Source: Sphaerospermopsis sp. SIO1G1 (lineage in GTDB: Bacteria; Cyanobacteriota; Cyanobacteriia; Cyanobacteriales; Nostocaceae). From it: a DNA stretch of 64,000 nucleotides. The notes below the pieces were generated by a model. That model did not search any database. It had not been told where the DNA came from and worked only from the letters and a program-made list of their open reading frames with translations. Within the stretch, counting starts at the first letter, position 1; every line of letters starts with the position of its first letter. Below are positions 11,681-21,251 of the stretch, piece by piece. The stretch is taken from contig JAAHFX010000001.1 of the NCBI GenBank assembly GCA_010672785.1, positions 62,001-126,000 on the forward strand, read 5' to 3'. The position numbers and the translations under genes are program-made.

Positions 11681-12097
11681 ATGAGATATATGATACGTTT
11701 AATTTTGGTCGGAGCTTTATTATTATTAAATGCCTGTACTGCCCTGGTATTGTTTCCTTCTATGCAAATAGTAGAAAAAGCTATTCAAATTCAAGTTGAA
11801 CAAACCCAAAAAGATTTACAATCAAAGTTAGATTTAGATTTTCAAAGGTTTGATATTAAGAAGGTATTTATTAGCCAAAAAGAACCTATTACTGTTGGGA
11901 AGTTACCAACTTATCACATCCAAGGTACATATCAATTGGAAGTTAATTTACCAGAACAACAACTTACACAACCACAAAAACCTTTTGATATCTATTTACA
12001 AATCCAGCAGGAAGGTAAAACTTGGCGTTTATTAGTCCCTGAAACTAAAAAAAATCAGGATGATGCACCTATTTGGCACAGTTATTTAATCTTATAA
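11681..12097 (+). CDS. Putative lipoprotein (DUF1439-like)
   Basis: Signal peptide with lipobox-like LLNAC at N-terminus; 138 aa. Confidence 0.6.
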   Translation: MRYMIRLILVGALLLLNACTALVLFPSMQIVEKAIQIQVEQTQKDLQSKLDLDFQRFDIKKVFISQKEPITVGKLPTYHIQGTYQLEVNLPEQQLTQPQKPFDIYLQIQQEGKTWRLLVPETKKNQDDAPIWHSYLIL

Positions 12098-12163
12098 AAA
12101 TGTCAATGTTGTGTAGATAATTAATGATACTAATACCAATTTCATGTGACAGTAGAGCCTACT

Positions 12164-13330
12164 TTAATAAAATCTGCCTTTCCAAGCACCACCAACACCT
12201 TGCCAATGTCGTTTAGCTGAATCTATGGTCATACAAGTATAAAATAGGGCAATAATTGGTAAGCAAAGGGTAAATAAAAGAGGAACTTGATAAAAGAAAA
12301 TAATAGGAAAATAAGCAAAAATCATTAATAGCCAAGTACATAAACCAAGGAGAGTAATTAACCAATTACCTAATAATAAACCTAAGAATATTCCTAATAT
12401 TGGTAGAATATAAACTATCACCATTCCTAAAACACTACTAACTAATAAGAAAGGTGAATAATATAATTGTGTATAGGCAGTTCTGGCTACCATGTTCCAG
12501 ATACTTTGGAGGGATTCATACGGACGTAAACTAGAGGTTGTAGAAGTTAGTCCTAGCCAAATTTTACCTTGATGAGATTTGACTGCTTCAGCTAAAGAAC
12601 AATCATCAATTAATGCTGTTTTAATGATACTTAATCCACCAATTTTAGTTAACATTTCTCTGTTGATTAAAATACACCCGCCGGCGGCAGCAGCAGTAGC
12701 TTTTTCGGGATTATTTACCCAACGAAATGGGTATAATTTTTGAAAGAAAAATACAAAAGCTGGAATTAATAATTGTTCCCAAAAACTTTGGCAACGTAGT
12801 TTAACCATCAAAGAAACTAAATCTAAATTATCTGTTTCTGCTTTGTTAACTAATTGGCTTAAATTACTAATATGATGTTCTATATCGGCATCGGTAAATA
12901 AAATATAATCTGGATAATCATTTTGATATAATTGGTTAATTTGCTGAAAACCTTGCTCCATTGCCCAAAGTTTACCAGTCCAACCAGGAGGTAAGTCTTT
13001 GCTGACGATGATTTTTAATTTTGCAGTTTGATCAAATTCTTCAGAAATTTCTACTGCTAAACTTGCTGTTTCATCTGTACTTTGATCATCTACTAATAAA
13101 ACTTGAAAATTTCCAGGATAATCTTGTAAAAGTAGCGATCGCAAGGTAACAGTAATAACTTCAGCTTCATTTCTGGCTGGAACTATAATACATACTGTTG
13201 GGAATTTAGTACAGGTGCTACTTTCTATTTGTAATTGTTGATCTACTCGCCAAAATTGACCCCAAAATAAAATTAAACATAACCAGATTATTAAAGATAA
13301 AATCATTAAACCCAATATCAATTCTGTCAT
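12164..13330 (-). CDS. hpnB: Family 2 glycosyltransferase, hopene-associated (HpnB-like)
   Basis: CIIVPARNEAEVITVTLRSLLLQDYPGNFQVLLVDDQSTDETA ... LPPGWTGKLWAMEQG; divergent from shc. Confidence 0.85.
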   Translation of the reverse strand: MTELILGLMILSLIIWLCLILFWGQFWRVDQQLQIESSTCTKFPTVCIIVPARNEAEVITVTLRSLLLQDYPGNFQVLLVDDQSTDETASLAVEISEEFDQTAKLKIIVSKDLPPGWTGKLWAMEQGFQQINQLYQNDYPDYILFTDADIEHHISNLSQLVNKAETDNLDLVSLMVKLRCQSFWEQLLIPAFVFFFQKLYPFRWVNNPEKATAAAAGGCILINREMLTKIGGLSIIKTALIDDCSLAEAVKSHQGKIWLGLTSTTSSLRPYESLQSIWNMVARTAYTQLYYSPFLLVSSVLGMVIVYILPILGIFLGLLLGNWLITLLGLCTWLLMIFAYFPIIFFYQVPLLFTLCLPIIALFYTCMTIDSAKRHWQGVGGAWKGRFY

Positions 13331-13494
13331 CTGTAATTCCTTAAATTAAGCAACTCCTATCCATAATACCAACAAAAATAACCCACTAATTATCATCTCT
13401 ATTCATCATGGTTTTTGAATTTGAGAAAAGATACTTTACTGATAACTTAATGCTATGTTAATAATTAATATTTGGTGTTGAGGTCAAAAAAATA

Positions 13495-15402
13495 ATGCAA
13501 ACACAAGAGAGAAATAAAGTCAAGTTACTCACAGAAGCGATCGCCGCTAGTCAAGAACACTTAATATCCATTCAAAAACAAGATGGTTACTGGTGGGCAG
13601 AGTTAGAATCAAATGTAACAATTACTGCTGAAGCTGTACTGCTGCACAAAATTTGGGGAACAGATAAAACTCGGCCTTTACACAAAGTAGAAACATATCT
13701 GCGATCGCAACAACGAGAACATGGTGGATGGGAATTATTTTATGGTGATGGAGGAGAAGTAAGTACAAGTGTAGAAGCTTATATGGCTTTACGATTATTG
13801 GGTGTACCAGAGACAGATCCTGATTTAATCAGAGCTAAAAACTTCATTTTAGACAACGGAGGTATTAGTAAAACTCGCATTTTTACTAAATTACATCTGG
13901 CTTTAATAGGTTGTTATCAATGGCAAGGATTACCATCTTTACCACCTTGGGTAATGTTATTACCAGAACAATTTCCTGTTAATATTTACGAACTTTCTAG
14001 CTGGGCACGTTCTAGCACTGTACCTTTATTAATAGTCTTTGATTGCAAACCAATTTTTAAAATTGATCAGCCCATTAATCTAGATGAATTGTATACAGAA
14101 GGTGTAGAAAATGTGTATTGGGAATTACCAAAAAGTGGTGATTGGTCTGACATTTTTAATATCTTAGATGAAGGGTTTAAATTAGCAGAAAATTTGAACT
14201 TAGTTCCTTTTCGTGAAGAAGGAATCAAAGCGGCAGAAAAATGGATTATTGAACGTCAAGAAGCCACAGGAGATTGGGGGGGAATTATTCCTGCTATGCT
14301 AAATTCTCTATTAGCTTTAAAATGTTTAAATTATGATGCCAATGATCCAATTGTCTCCCGTGGATTGAAATCTATTGATAATTTTGCCATTGAGACAGAA
14401 AGCACTTACTGTGTGCAACCTTGTGTTTCTCCTGTATGGGATACAGCTTGGGTAATTCGAGCATTAATTGATTCTGGTTTAGCTCCAGATGATCCTATTA
14501 TTACTAAAGCTGGAGAATGGTTAATAGATCAACAAATCCTTGATTATGGTGACTGGGTTGTTAAAAATAAACAAGGAAAGCCAGGAGCTTGGGCGTTTGA
14601 ATTTGATAACAGATTTTATCCTGATTTAGATGATTCTGCTGTGGTTGTCATGGCTTTATATCAAAGTAAATTAACTAATGAAAACCTCAAAAAACAAACC
14701 ATTAAACGTGCATTATATTGGATTGAATCCATGCAATGTCAACCAGGAGGATGGGCAGCTTTTGATATTGATAATAATCAAGAATGGTTAAATTCTATTC
14801 CCTATGGTGATTTAAAAGCCATGATCGATCCTAATACTGCTGATGTAACTGCTAGAGTATTAGAAATGTTGGGTTTTTGTAATTTATCAATTTCAGCCAA
14901 TAAGTTAACAAAAGCCTTAAATTATTTAATTAATGAACAAGAACAAGAAGGTTGTTGGTTTGGACGTTGGGGAGTAAATTATATTTATGGTACAAGTGGT
15001 GTTTTATCAGCCTTAACTTTAATTGATCCGCAAAAATATCGGGCTGAGATAGAAAAGGGAGCAACATGGTTAATGAAAGTGCAAAACTCTGATGGTGGTT
15101 GGGGAGAAACCTGTTTTAGTTACCATGATCCTAGTTTGAAAGGAAAAGGAGACAGTACGGCATCTCAAACAGCATGGGCAATTATTGGTTTAATTTCTGC
15201 GATGACAGTAATGGGAAAAAAAGCTCTTCCTACTATTGAGCAAGGTGTAAATTATCTGATCAAAACTCAAAATTCAGATGGTACGTGGCATGAATCTTAC
15301 TTTACTGGTACTGGTTTTCCTTGTCATTTTTATCTCAAATATCACCTTTACCAACAATATTTTCCACTAATGGCATTGGGAAGATATCAAGCAGTTATCT
15401 GA
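13495..15402 (+). CDS. shc: Squalene-hopene cyclase
   Basis: 635 aa; QW-type repeats (QNSDGGWGE, QCQPGGWAAFD, QEGCWFGRWGVNYIYGTSG) and DLDDSAVV catalytic motif. Confidence 0.96.
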   Translation: MQTQERNKVKLLTEAIAASQEHLISIQKQDGYWWAELESNVTITAEAVLLHKIWGTDKTRPLHKVETYLRSQQREHGGWELFYGDGGEVSTSVEAYMALRLLGVPETDPDLIRAKNFILDNGGISKTRIFTKLHLALIGCYQWQGLPSLPPWVMLLPEQFPVNIYELSSWARSSTVPLLIVFDCKPIFKIDQPINLDELYTEGVENVYWELPKSGDWSDIFNILDEGFKLAENLNLVPFREEGIKAAEKWIIERQEATGDWGGIIPAMLNSLLALKCLNYDANDPIVSRGLKSIDNFAIETESTYCVQPCVSPVWDTAWVIRALIDSGLAPDDPIITKAGEWLIDQQILDYGDWVVKNKQGKPGAWAFEFDNRFYPDLDDSAVVVMALYQSKLTNENLKKQTIKRALYWIESMQCQPGGWAAFDIDNNQEWLNSIPYGDLKAMIDPNTADVTARVLEMLGFCNLSISANKLTKALNYLINEQEQEGCWFGRWGVNYIYGTSGVLSALTLIDPQKYRAEIEKGATWLMKVQNSDGGWGETCFSYHDPSLKGKGDSTASQTAWAIIGLISAMTVMGKKALPTIEQGVNYLIKTQNSDGTWHESYFTGTGFPCHFYLKYHLYQQYFPLMALGRYQAVI

Positions 15403-15689
15403 TTAAGTTTTTAATTCTCTCCCTGCGCCCCTGCACCCTGCCCCCTGCCTCTGATCCTCTACAACTTTTTGCTGCAAACCCTATTTCTCTGGGGCAACCA
15501 CGGGGGGTTTGCCCCTACGTATTCATGACTTGGTATCTTTTGGTTAAGTATTTACCACATGAAACTTTAAAGACAACATGAATAAATCGGATGTCAGCTT
15601 AAAAATTATCTAAAGATACAGTTGAATCAGTATTTTTATTGTGGTTAACATTATATTATTTTTATATCCTGTACTCAGTTTAATGGCTC

Positions 15690-15842
15690 ATGACACTTAT
15701 TCACAATCAATCTCAAGACTCAAAGCATCTTTCTGATCAAACAAAAGATACTTATACTCCAACCGAAAAATCAAGTATTTACACTTTAGAAAACTTAGTC
15801 CAAACCTTAGAAGAAGCAGCTAATTACTTGGCATTTTCTTAG
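15690..15842 (+). CDS. Small ORF (50 aa) of unknown function, possibly a remnant
   Basis: ATG ... TAG reading MTLIHNQSQDSKHLSDQTKDTYTPTEKSSIYTLENLVQTLEEAANYLAFS; not in supplied track; ends just before repeat family A. Confidence 0.25.
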   Translation: MTLIHNQSQDSKHLSDQTKDTYTPTEKSSIYTLENLVQTLEEAANYLAFS

Positions 15843-15858
15843 AGGATGTTTGAAAAGT

Positions 15859-16150
15859 AGGGTTTGCAGCAAAAAGTGATCTGTTCAGACTGGGTAACAG
15901 TTTCAAGAGTTAGATGGGAGTGATTTTTCCTTTGAATCAAAATGAAATGCAAGGTTTCCAAGTTCCCATATTGTAAAAGCTTGCACTTTTTTAATTTCAA
16001 ATCGCCTCAAATCCTTTACCTATAATATTTTCATATTTATAGGACTTACGCACAAGCTATGGAATAATTGAACCACAGAGGTACAGAAAACACAGAGGTA
16101 GAGGGTTTGAGAGATATTTTGCGTAAGTCCTAATTTATTCAGCAAACCTT
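15859..16150 (+). mobile_element. MITE-like family A copy interrupted by a family B element
   Basis: AGGGTTTGCAGCAAAAAG left end, TTCAGCAAACCTT right end; same body as 38078-38293. Confidence 0.75.
16040..16132 (+). mobile_element. MITE-like family B element nested in family A, 5-bp TSD ATTTA
   Basis: TIR TAGGACTTACGCA...TGCGTAAGTCCTA; ATTTA at 16035-16039 and 16133-16137. Confidence 0.85.
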
Positions 16151-19100
16151 ACTTATGACCACAAAAAGAGCGATCGCTAGTTGTTACCCTGGGATTATGA
16201 TCTAAATAATTATGAAGTATATGACAACCCTGATCTAGTAAAGCACTCAGTTTTACATCTGCAAGATCACGTGAAATTAGCCCATATCCACTACCTGCTA
16301 CTAGAGTTTGACCATCGGAACTAAAACTAACGCTAGTTAATTCGTCTTTTTCCCCCTTTAACATCATCTGTAAATTTCCTTCAATATCCCAAATCCTGAT
16401 TTTATCATCACTATTTGCTGCTAAGGTTTTACCATTGGGACTAAATACAACACCAATAAAAGAATCCCCATTACCAGACAGTCTATTCTGCAACTTACCA
16501 TCACGATCCCAGATAATGACTGTGCTATCAATACTAGCAGAGGCAAGAAAATTGCCATTGGGAGACCAAGCTACACCATTAACTTGACGAGAGTGTCCTT
16601 TTAAATCATATAAAAATTTACCTTCGCTACTCCAAATTTTTACTAGTTCATCATCACTAGCAGATGCTAATAAATTCCCATCAGGACTAAAGCTAACCCA
16701 ATTAACGGCATTGGTATGATCTGTTAAATCGTATAGCATTTTACCAGCTTTATTCCAGATTTTCACGGTACTGTCTTTACTGGCTGAAGCAATTAAGTTA
16801 CTATCATTTGACCAAGATACAGCAAAAACAGTGTCATCATGTCCTTCTAAGCTGTTAAGTAATTTACCGTCCCGACTCCAGATTTTTACGGTTTTATCTT
16901 TACTAGCAGAAGCAAGATATTTACCATTAGGAGACCAAGCTACACCCCATACATGATCTTCATGCTGTGTTAATTTTTTAACAACTTTACCATTTTCATT
17001 CAGTAATATCACTGTATTATCTAAACTGGCAATAGCTAATACTTGGTTGTCAGGACTAAAACTCACACTTGTAATCCAAGTATCATTATTGACTACATCT
17101 CCCAATAAAACATCATCCCAACGCCAAATTTTCACCGTTTTATCTCGACCAGCAGATAACAATGTTTGCCCATCAGGACTAAAAATAACGCTTTTAACCC
17201 AGTTATGATGACCTCTGAGAGTTCCTAACAAAGTACCAGATAAACTCCATAATTTTACAGTTTCATCGGTACTGGCAGAAGCGATAATCTTACCATTAGG
17301 ACTAAAAATAACACTCGTCACAGCAGATGTATGACCTGATAGGGTTCGGAGCGGTTTACCTTCTTTGTTCCATAATCTAATATTCTTGTCAAAGCTGGCA
17401 GCAGCAATAACTTGGCCGTCAGGAGACCAGGCTACACTTTTGACTGCATCTTCACATCCCAATAACACTTGAATGAGTTTGCCTTCTCGATTCCATAATT
17501 TCACAGTCTGATCGGCACTAGCTGATGCTAATATTTGACCATCAGGAGACCAAGCTAAACTGAGAACGGCATCGTCATGCTCAGAAATTGTTGTGATATA
17601 TTTACCTCTTTTGTCCCATAGTTTTACTGTATTATCTGTACTAGCTGAGGCGATAATTTCTCCATCTGGACTGAAAATAGCACTATTAATAACAGATTGA
17701 TGTCCTTGGAGAGTGTTTAATAAATTACCTTTTCTATCCCAGAGTTTGATAGTTTTATCCTGACTCCCGGAAATAATGGTTTTACTATCAGGACTGAAAC
17801 TAACGCTATTAACTACTTTTTGATGTCCTGATAACTTTATTAGTAACTTTCCTGTAGGATGCCAAAGATGTACATTGGCATCTGCACTTCCAGAAGCAAT
17901 TAAGGACTTGTCAGGACTAAAAGCAACACTATTAACTCCTGAAAGATGTCCTTCTAAACGATTAGACTCTTTTAGTCCATGAATTGATTGATAAAGAGCA
18001 GTCAACACCTGTTCTCTCGTCCTGGGATTAACTAATACAGTTTGTTTCAATTTCTTGCCAGCTTCTAAGCTATATTTAAGTGCATCAATTCCCTTATGAG
18101 AAGCAAACAGAGTTTCACTAGAAGCACTCAGAGTTTTAATTTCGCTATTAATAGAAGTAATTGCAGATACAGTTAAACCGATCATTGCCAGGACAGAAGC
18201 GGCTAAAGCAATCTTTAAGCTGCGATTTAACTTTGCTTCACTTAACCTTTGTTTTTCCCGACTTTCTGCTAGTTCGGTAGTTAATTCTTTTTCCTTCAGC
18301 TCTCCACGCAGAGATTCAATTTCTAATTGACTGAGTTCTTCTCGTTTACGTAATTGACGTAACTCCGTAACTAAATCTGTTCCTGTAATAGATTGGGTAT
18401 TTACCAGGATATCTTGTTCCTTTTTTAGTCTGAGTTCACTTTTGAGATGCTCAATTTCCTTGTTACTATTTTCTACTTTATTTCGTAATTGATTCAGTTG
18501 CAATTGCAGACTATATTCCTGTTGTTGTAGATAGCGAATTAAATCTACCATGTAATCATGAATCAGTTGATAGCGTTCAGGAACATCAGGGAATAAAACC
18601 ACTAACCCAGAACTAACCAGAATTTTTAAAATTAAATCTAGTTGATTTGTAGATTCTAGTTCTGATAATTCAGTAGATAATTCTGCTTGGGTTTTAAATG
18701 GACGTTGATTACTTTCATCAGTTAATAAATACAGAACTATTAAAGCTGCTCTTTCATTATTTGGACCACAGTCTTTGATTAATTCTCTGATATATCTTTC
18801 AATTAGTTTATTGGGTCTGAACTGTTGATATTGCTCTAGGGTAGTAATACGTTCATCTTGCAATTGCGCTCCCACAACTTGTAGTTCAATGGGACGAACT
18901 TCTCCTAATTCCGAGGATAAATCCTCTACTACAGCATCTATTAAATCAGGTTCTAGGTGCAGGTGAGAACGAGAAGTTAATTGGTGAATTATAGCTTTGG
19001 CATATTCAGGAGAGAAGTTTTTTAACTGATAGCGAATATTTTTATCGAGAATATTATGATTTACAGCTTCTATAGATGCTAAATGTTTAAATTCCAGCAA

Positions 19101-21251
19101 CCTATGCAAATAATCTTCCCGCAAAGAAAACACTACTTTCACAAAAGATATCTTCAGACATTCACTGATAAAAACATCAAAATCTTTCTGTTTATCTGGG
19201 TGATCCTGAATGAAAAAGAATTCTTCAAATTGATCAAAAATCAAGACAGTAATTAAATGATTATTGGCATTTTCTTTAAGTTGATTGAAAATCCCATCAA
19301 TGGTATTAATTGGCTTGATTTCAAATTTTGTATTGGTGGTTAGTTCTGCTGTTTGATATTGATGAATAGCTGCTTGTAAAGATTTTCCTAATTCTCGTAC
19401 CCAGTCGGTATAAATCTGTAAAACCACAGGGACAGCAATTTGATCACCAATAGCACGGTTTTGTAATGCAGGTATTAAACCAGCGGTGACAGTAGAACTT
19501 TTACCTACACCAGAAGGCCCATGAATGACGATGAGTTTGTAGTCAGCACGGCCAACACGTCCAATCAAATTATTTATATCACCTTCCCGGCCAGAAGCAG
19601 CTATTTCTAAAGCAACACTGCTATTTCCCGATGCAGACATGACCGCAGGATTGGTAACTTTGCGTTGGGGTTGTAAACGGCCAGCACCGATAAAAGCGCG
19701 GAAGCCATACTGTTGTTCTACTGAACGTCGTTTTTGGCGAATTAAATAAGCTTCTAGATAACAACCAGCGTTAAAATAAAGTGATCGCAAATTTTTTAAT
19801 AAGCGGATATAACGATGAGCGTCAAATTGATGTTCACTGTTTTCTAAAGCTAAAGATAGCTCTTTTTTTGCTCTTTCTAAATACTCAGATGATACCTTTT
19901 TATTACCAATATGAGCTTGAGCTTTTGCTAAGGTTAAATAATAAATTTGTCTGAGCAGCAAAGGGAATAAACATTTATCAGCTTCATTTTTATGTTCTGC
20001 TTCTTGTAAATTAAATAATGCAATGTGAGCTAAAATACTTGCTTTTCGCCAGCGAGATTGTTTGACAGCAACTACAGCTAATAAACCATAATCACAAGAT
20101 AGTTGTACTTGATTTCCATAAACTTGATGTAGTTCTAATGATTTTTCACCGACATTTTTTAATTCTTGCCAATCTCCTAAACCTTGGAGAACATCGGTTA
20201 AATGAACAATAAACTCAGCTACTAAATCAGATCTACCAGCAAAATTAAATGTCTGTAAACATTGTTGTAAATAAATTTTTGCTGTTTGTAAACATTGACG
20301 ACGCTCAGTTTTATTTTCTTCAGACAGCCGACAATAACATAAGCCAATGTAAAGTAATAAAACTCCTTTTTTGAGTAGACAAGAAGTAGTTTCTACAGAA
20401 ATGGGAATTGGCAATAAAAAATTATTCCATTCAATTAATTTCCCTGGCTCTAAATGTTGAGAAATTTGTTGACTCTCTTCTCCTACTTGGTAATCCCAAA
20501 ATAAGATACTTTGGCGAAAATGATTTAAAGCTGAATTAATCCGATCTCCCACATAATCATCTAAACCAAAAACAAATTGTAAACTGGCATTTAAGGATGG
20601 TTCTAGGGTAATACCCCGACTTTCTAAATCTTGAATTGCAAAATGTAATTCATGGCTGTGTACCCAAACCTGCTCTATACTAGGGTAGTTTGTTTTCAGA
20701 TGATAATTTTGGGAATTTTCATTGTGTAAAGCTTGTGAAAATAAAGCCTCTGTTTCCTGCCTTAAAAATTCTAATAAAGCCGGAGAACTCATAGAAAATG
20801 TAATTGGTGTAGCCGCCCAACTAGCAAAGTCAGGAGCTAATTTAACAACCTTAGATAAAACTGGTTCATTGACCCAAATCACCATTGGGAAAGGATGTTT
20901 TTTACGAAACTCATCCCGAATTTGATTCACAGAAATGAGTAAATCATCAATATTTTCTACTAATTCTAAACCTAAAATTATCAATGCTGCCGGTACTTGA
21001 CTGGACTGTTGTAAATGAATACTTGTGTAAATGCTGAGGGAGTTTTGAGAGAGTAATATTTGTTGAATTTGACCAGCTTTCCATTCTGTAGCTGTTAATT
21101 TTGCTAATATTTCATCTCGTAAACTCCCATAATTACAACAGACTAAAACAACAGAGAATTCACCTTGAGAAAAATAAACTGCCCTAGTTAAACTACGAAA
21201 GGCGCGATCATTATGATAATTGATATCTATTGCTGTGTTTCTTTCAACCAT
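16149..21251 (-). CDS. STAND-like P-loop NTPase with N-terminal region, coiled coil, one predicted TM segment and 14 C-terminal WD40 repeats
   Basis: Walker A VIHGPSGVGKSSTVTAGLIPALQ, Walker B VLIFDQFEEFFF; heptad-rich region ~LQLQLNQLRNKVENSNKEIEHLKSEL; hydrophobic LKIALAASVLAMIGLTVSAI; 14 repeats of ~41 aa ending in W/D-type motifs. Likely start MVERNTAID (21251) although ORF extends to 21299. Confidence 0.9.
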   Translation of the reverse strand: MVERNTAIDINYHNDRAFRSLTRAVYFSQGEFSVVLVCCNYGSLRDEILAKLTATEWKAGQIQQILLSQNSLSIYTSIHLQQSSQVPAALIILGLELVENIDDLLISVNQIRDEFRKKHPFPMVIWVNEPVLSKVVKLAPDFASWAATPITFSMSSPALLEFLRQETEALFSQALHNENSQNYHLKTNYPSIEQVWVHSHELHFAIQDLESRGITLEPSLNASLQFVFGLDDYVGDRINSALNHFRQSILFWDYQVGEESQQISQHLEPGKLIEWNNFLLPIPISVETTSCLLKKGVLLLYIGLCYCRLSEENKTERRQCLQTAKIYLQQCLQTFNFAGRSDLVAEFIVHLTDVLQGLGDWQELKNVGEKSLELHQVYGNQVQLSCDYGLLAVVAVKQSRWRKASILAHIALFNLQEAEHKNEADKCLFPLLLRQIYYLTLAKAQAHIGNKKVSSEYLERAKKELSLALENSEHQFDAHRYIRLLKNLRSLYFNAGCYLEAYLIRQKRRSVEQQYGFRAFIGAGRLQPQRKVTNPAVMSASGNSSVALEIAASGREGDINNLIGRVGRADYKLIVIHGPSGVGKSSTVTAGLIPALQNRAIGDQIAVPVVLQIYTDWVRELGKSLQAAIHQYQTAELTTNTKFEIKPINTIDGIFNQLKENANNHLITVLIFDQFEEFFFIQDHPDKQKDFDVFISECLKISFVKVVFSLREDYLHRLLEFKHLASIEAVNHNILDKNIRYQLKNFSPEYAKAIIHQLTSRSHLHLEPDLIDAVVEDLSSELGEVRPIELQVVGAQLQDERITTLEQYQQFRPNKLIERYIRELIKDCGPNNERAALIVLYLLTDESNQRPFKTQAELSTELSELESTNQLDLILKILVSSGLVVLFPDVPERYQLIHDYMVDLIRYLQQQEYSLQLQLNQLRNKVENSNKEIEHLKSELRLKKEQDILVNTQSITGTDLVTELRQLRKREELSQLEIESLRGELKEKELTTELAESREKQRLSEAKLNRSLKIALAASVLAMIGLTVSAITSINSEIKTLSASSETLFASHKGIDALKYSLEAGKKLKQTVLVNPRTREQVLTALYQSIHGLKESNRLEGHLSGVNSVAFSPDKSLIASGSADANVHLWHPTGKLLIKLSGHQKVVNSVSFSPDSKTIISGSQDKTIKLWDRKGNLLNTLQGHQSVINSAIFSPDGEIIASASTDNTVKLWDKRGKYITTISEHDDAVLSLAWSPDGQILASASADQTVKLWNREGKLIQVLLGCEDAVKSVAWSPDGQVIAAASFDKNIRLWNKEGKPLRTLSGHTSAVTSVIFSPNGKIIASASTDETVKLWSLSGTLLGTLRGHHNWVKSVIFSPDGQTLLSAGRDKTVKIWRWDDVLLGDVVNNDTWITSVSFSPDNQVLAIASLDNTVILLNENGKVVKKLTQHEDHVWGVAWSPNGKYLASASKDKTVKIWSRDGKLLNSLEGHDDTVFAVSWSNDSNLIASASKDSTVKIWNKAGKMLYDLTDHTNAVNWVSFSPDGNLLASASDDELVKIWSSEGKFLYDLKGHSRQVNGVAWSPNGNFLASASIDSTVIIWDRDGKLQNRLSGNGDSFIGVVFSPNGKTLAANSDDKIRIWDIEGNLQMMLKGEKDELTSVSFSSDGQTLVAGSGYGLISRDLADVKLSALLDQGCHILHNYLDHNPRVTTSDRSFCGHK

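Noticed and set aside
15405-15581. 86-aa ORF (15321-15581) overlapping shc end
   Set aside because: Out of frame with shc, and its 3' half lies in a family A fragment
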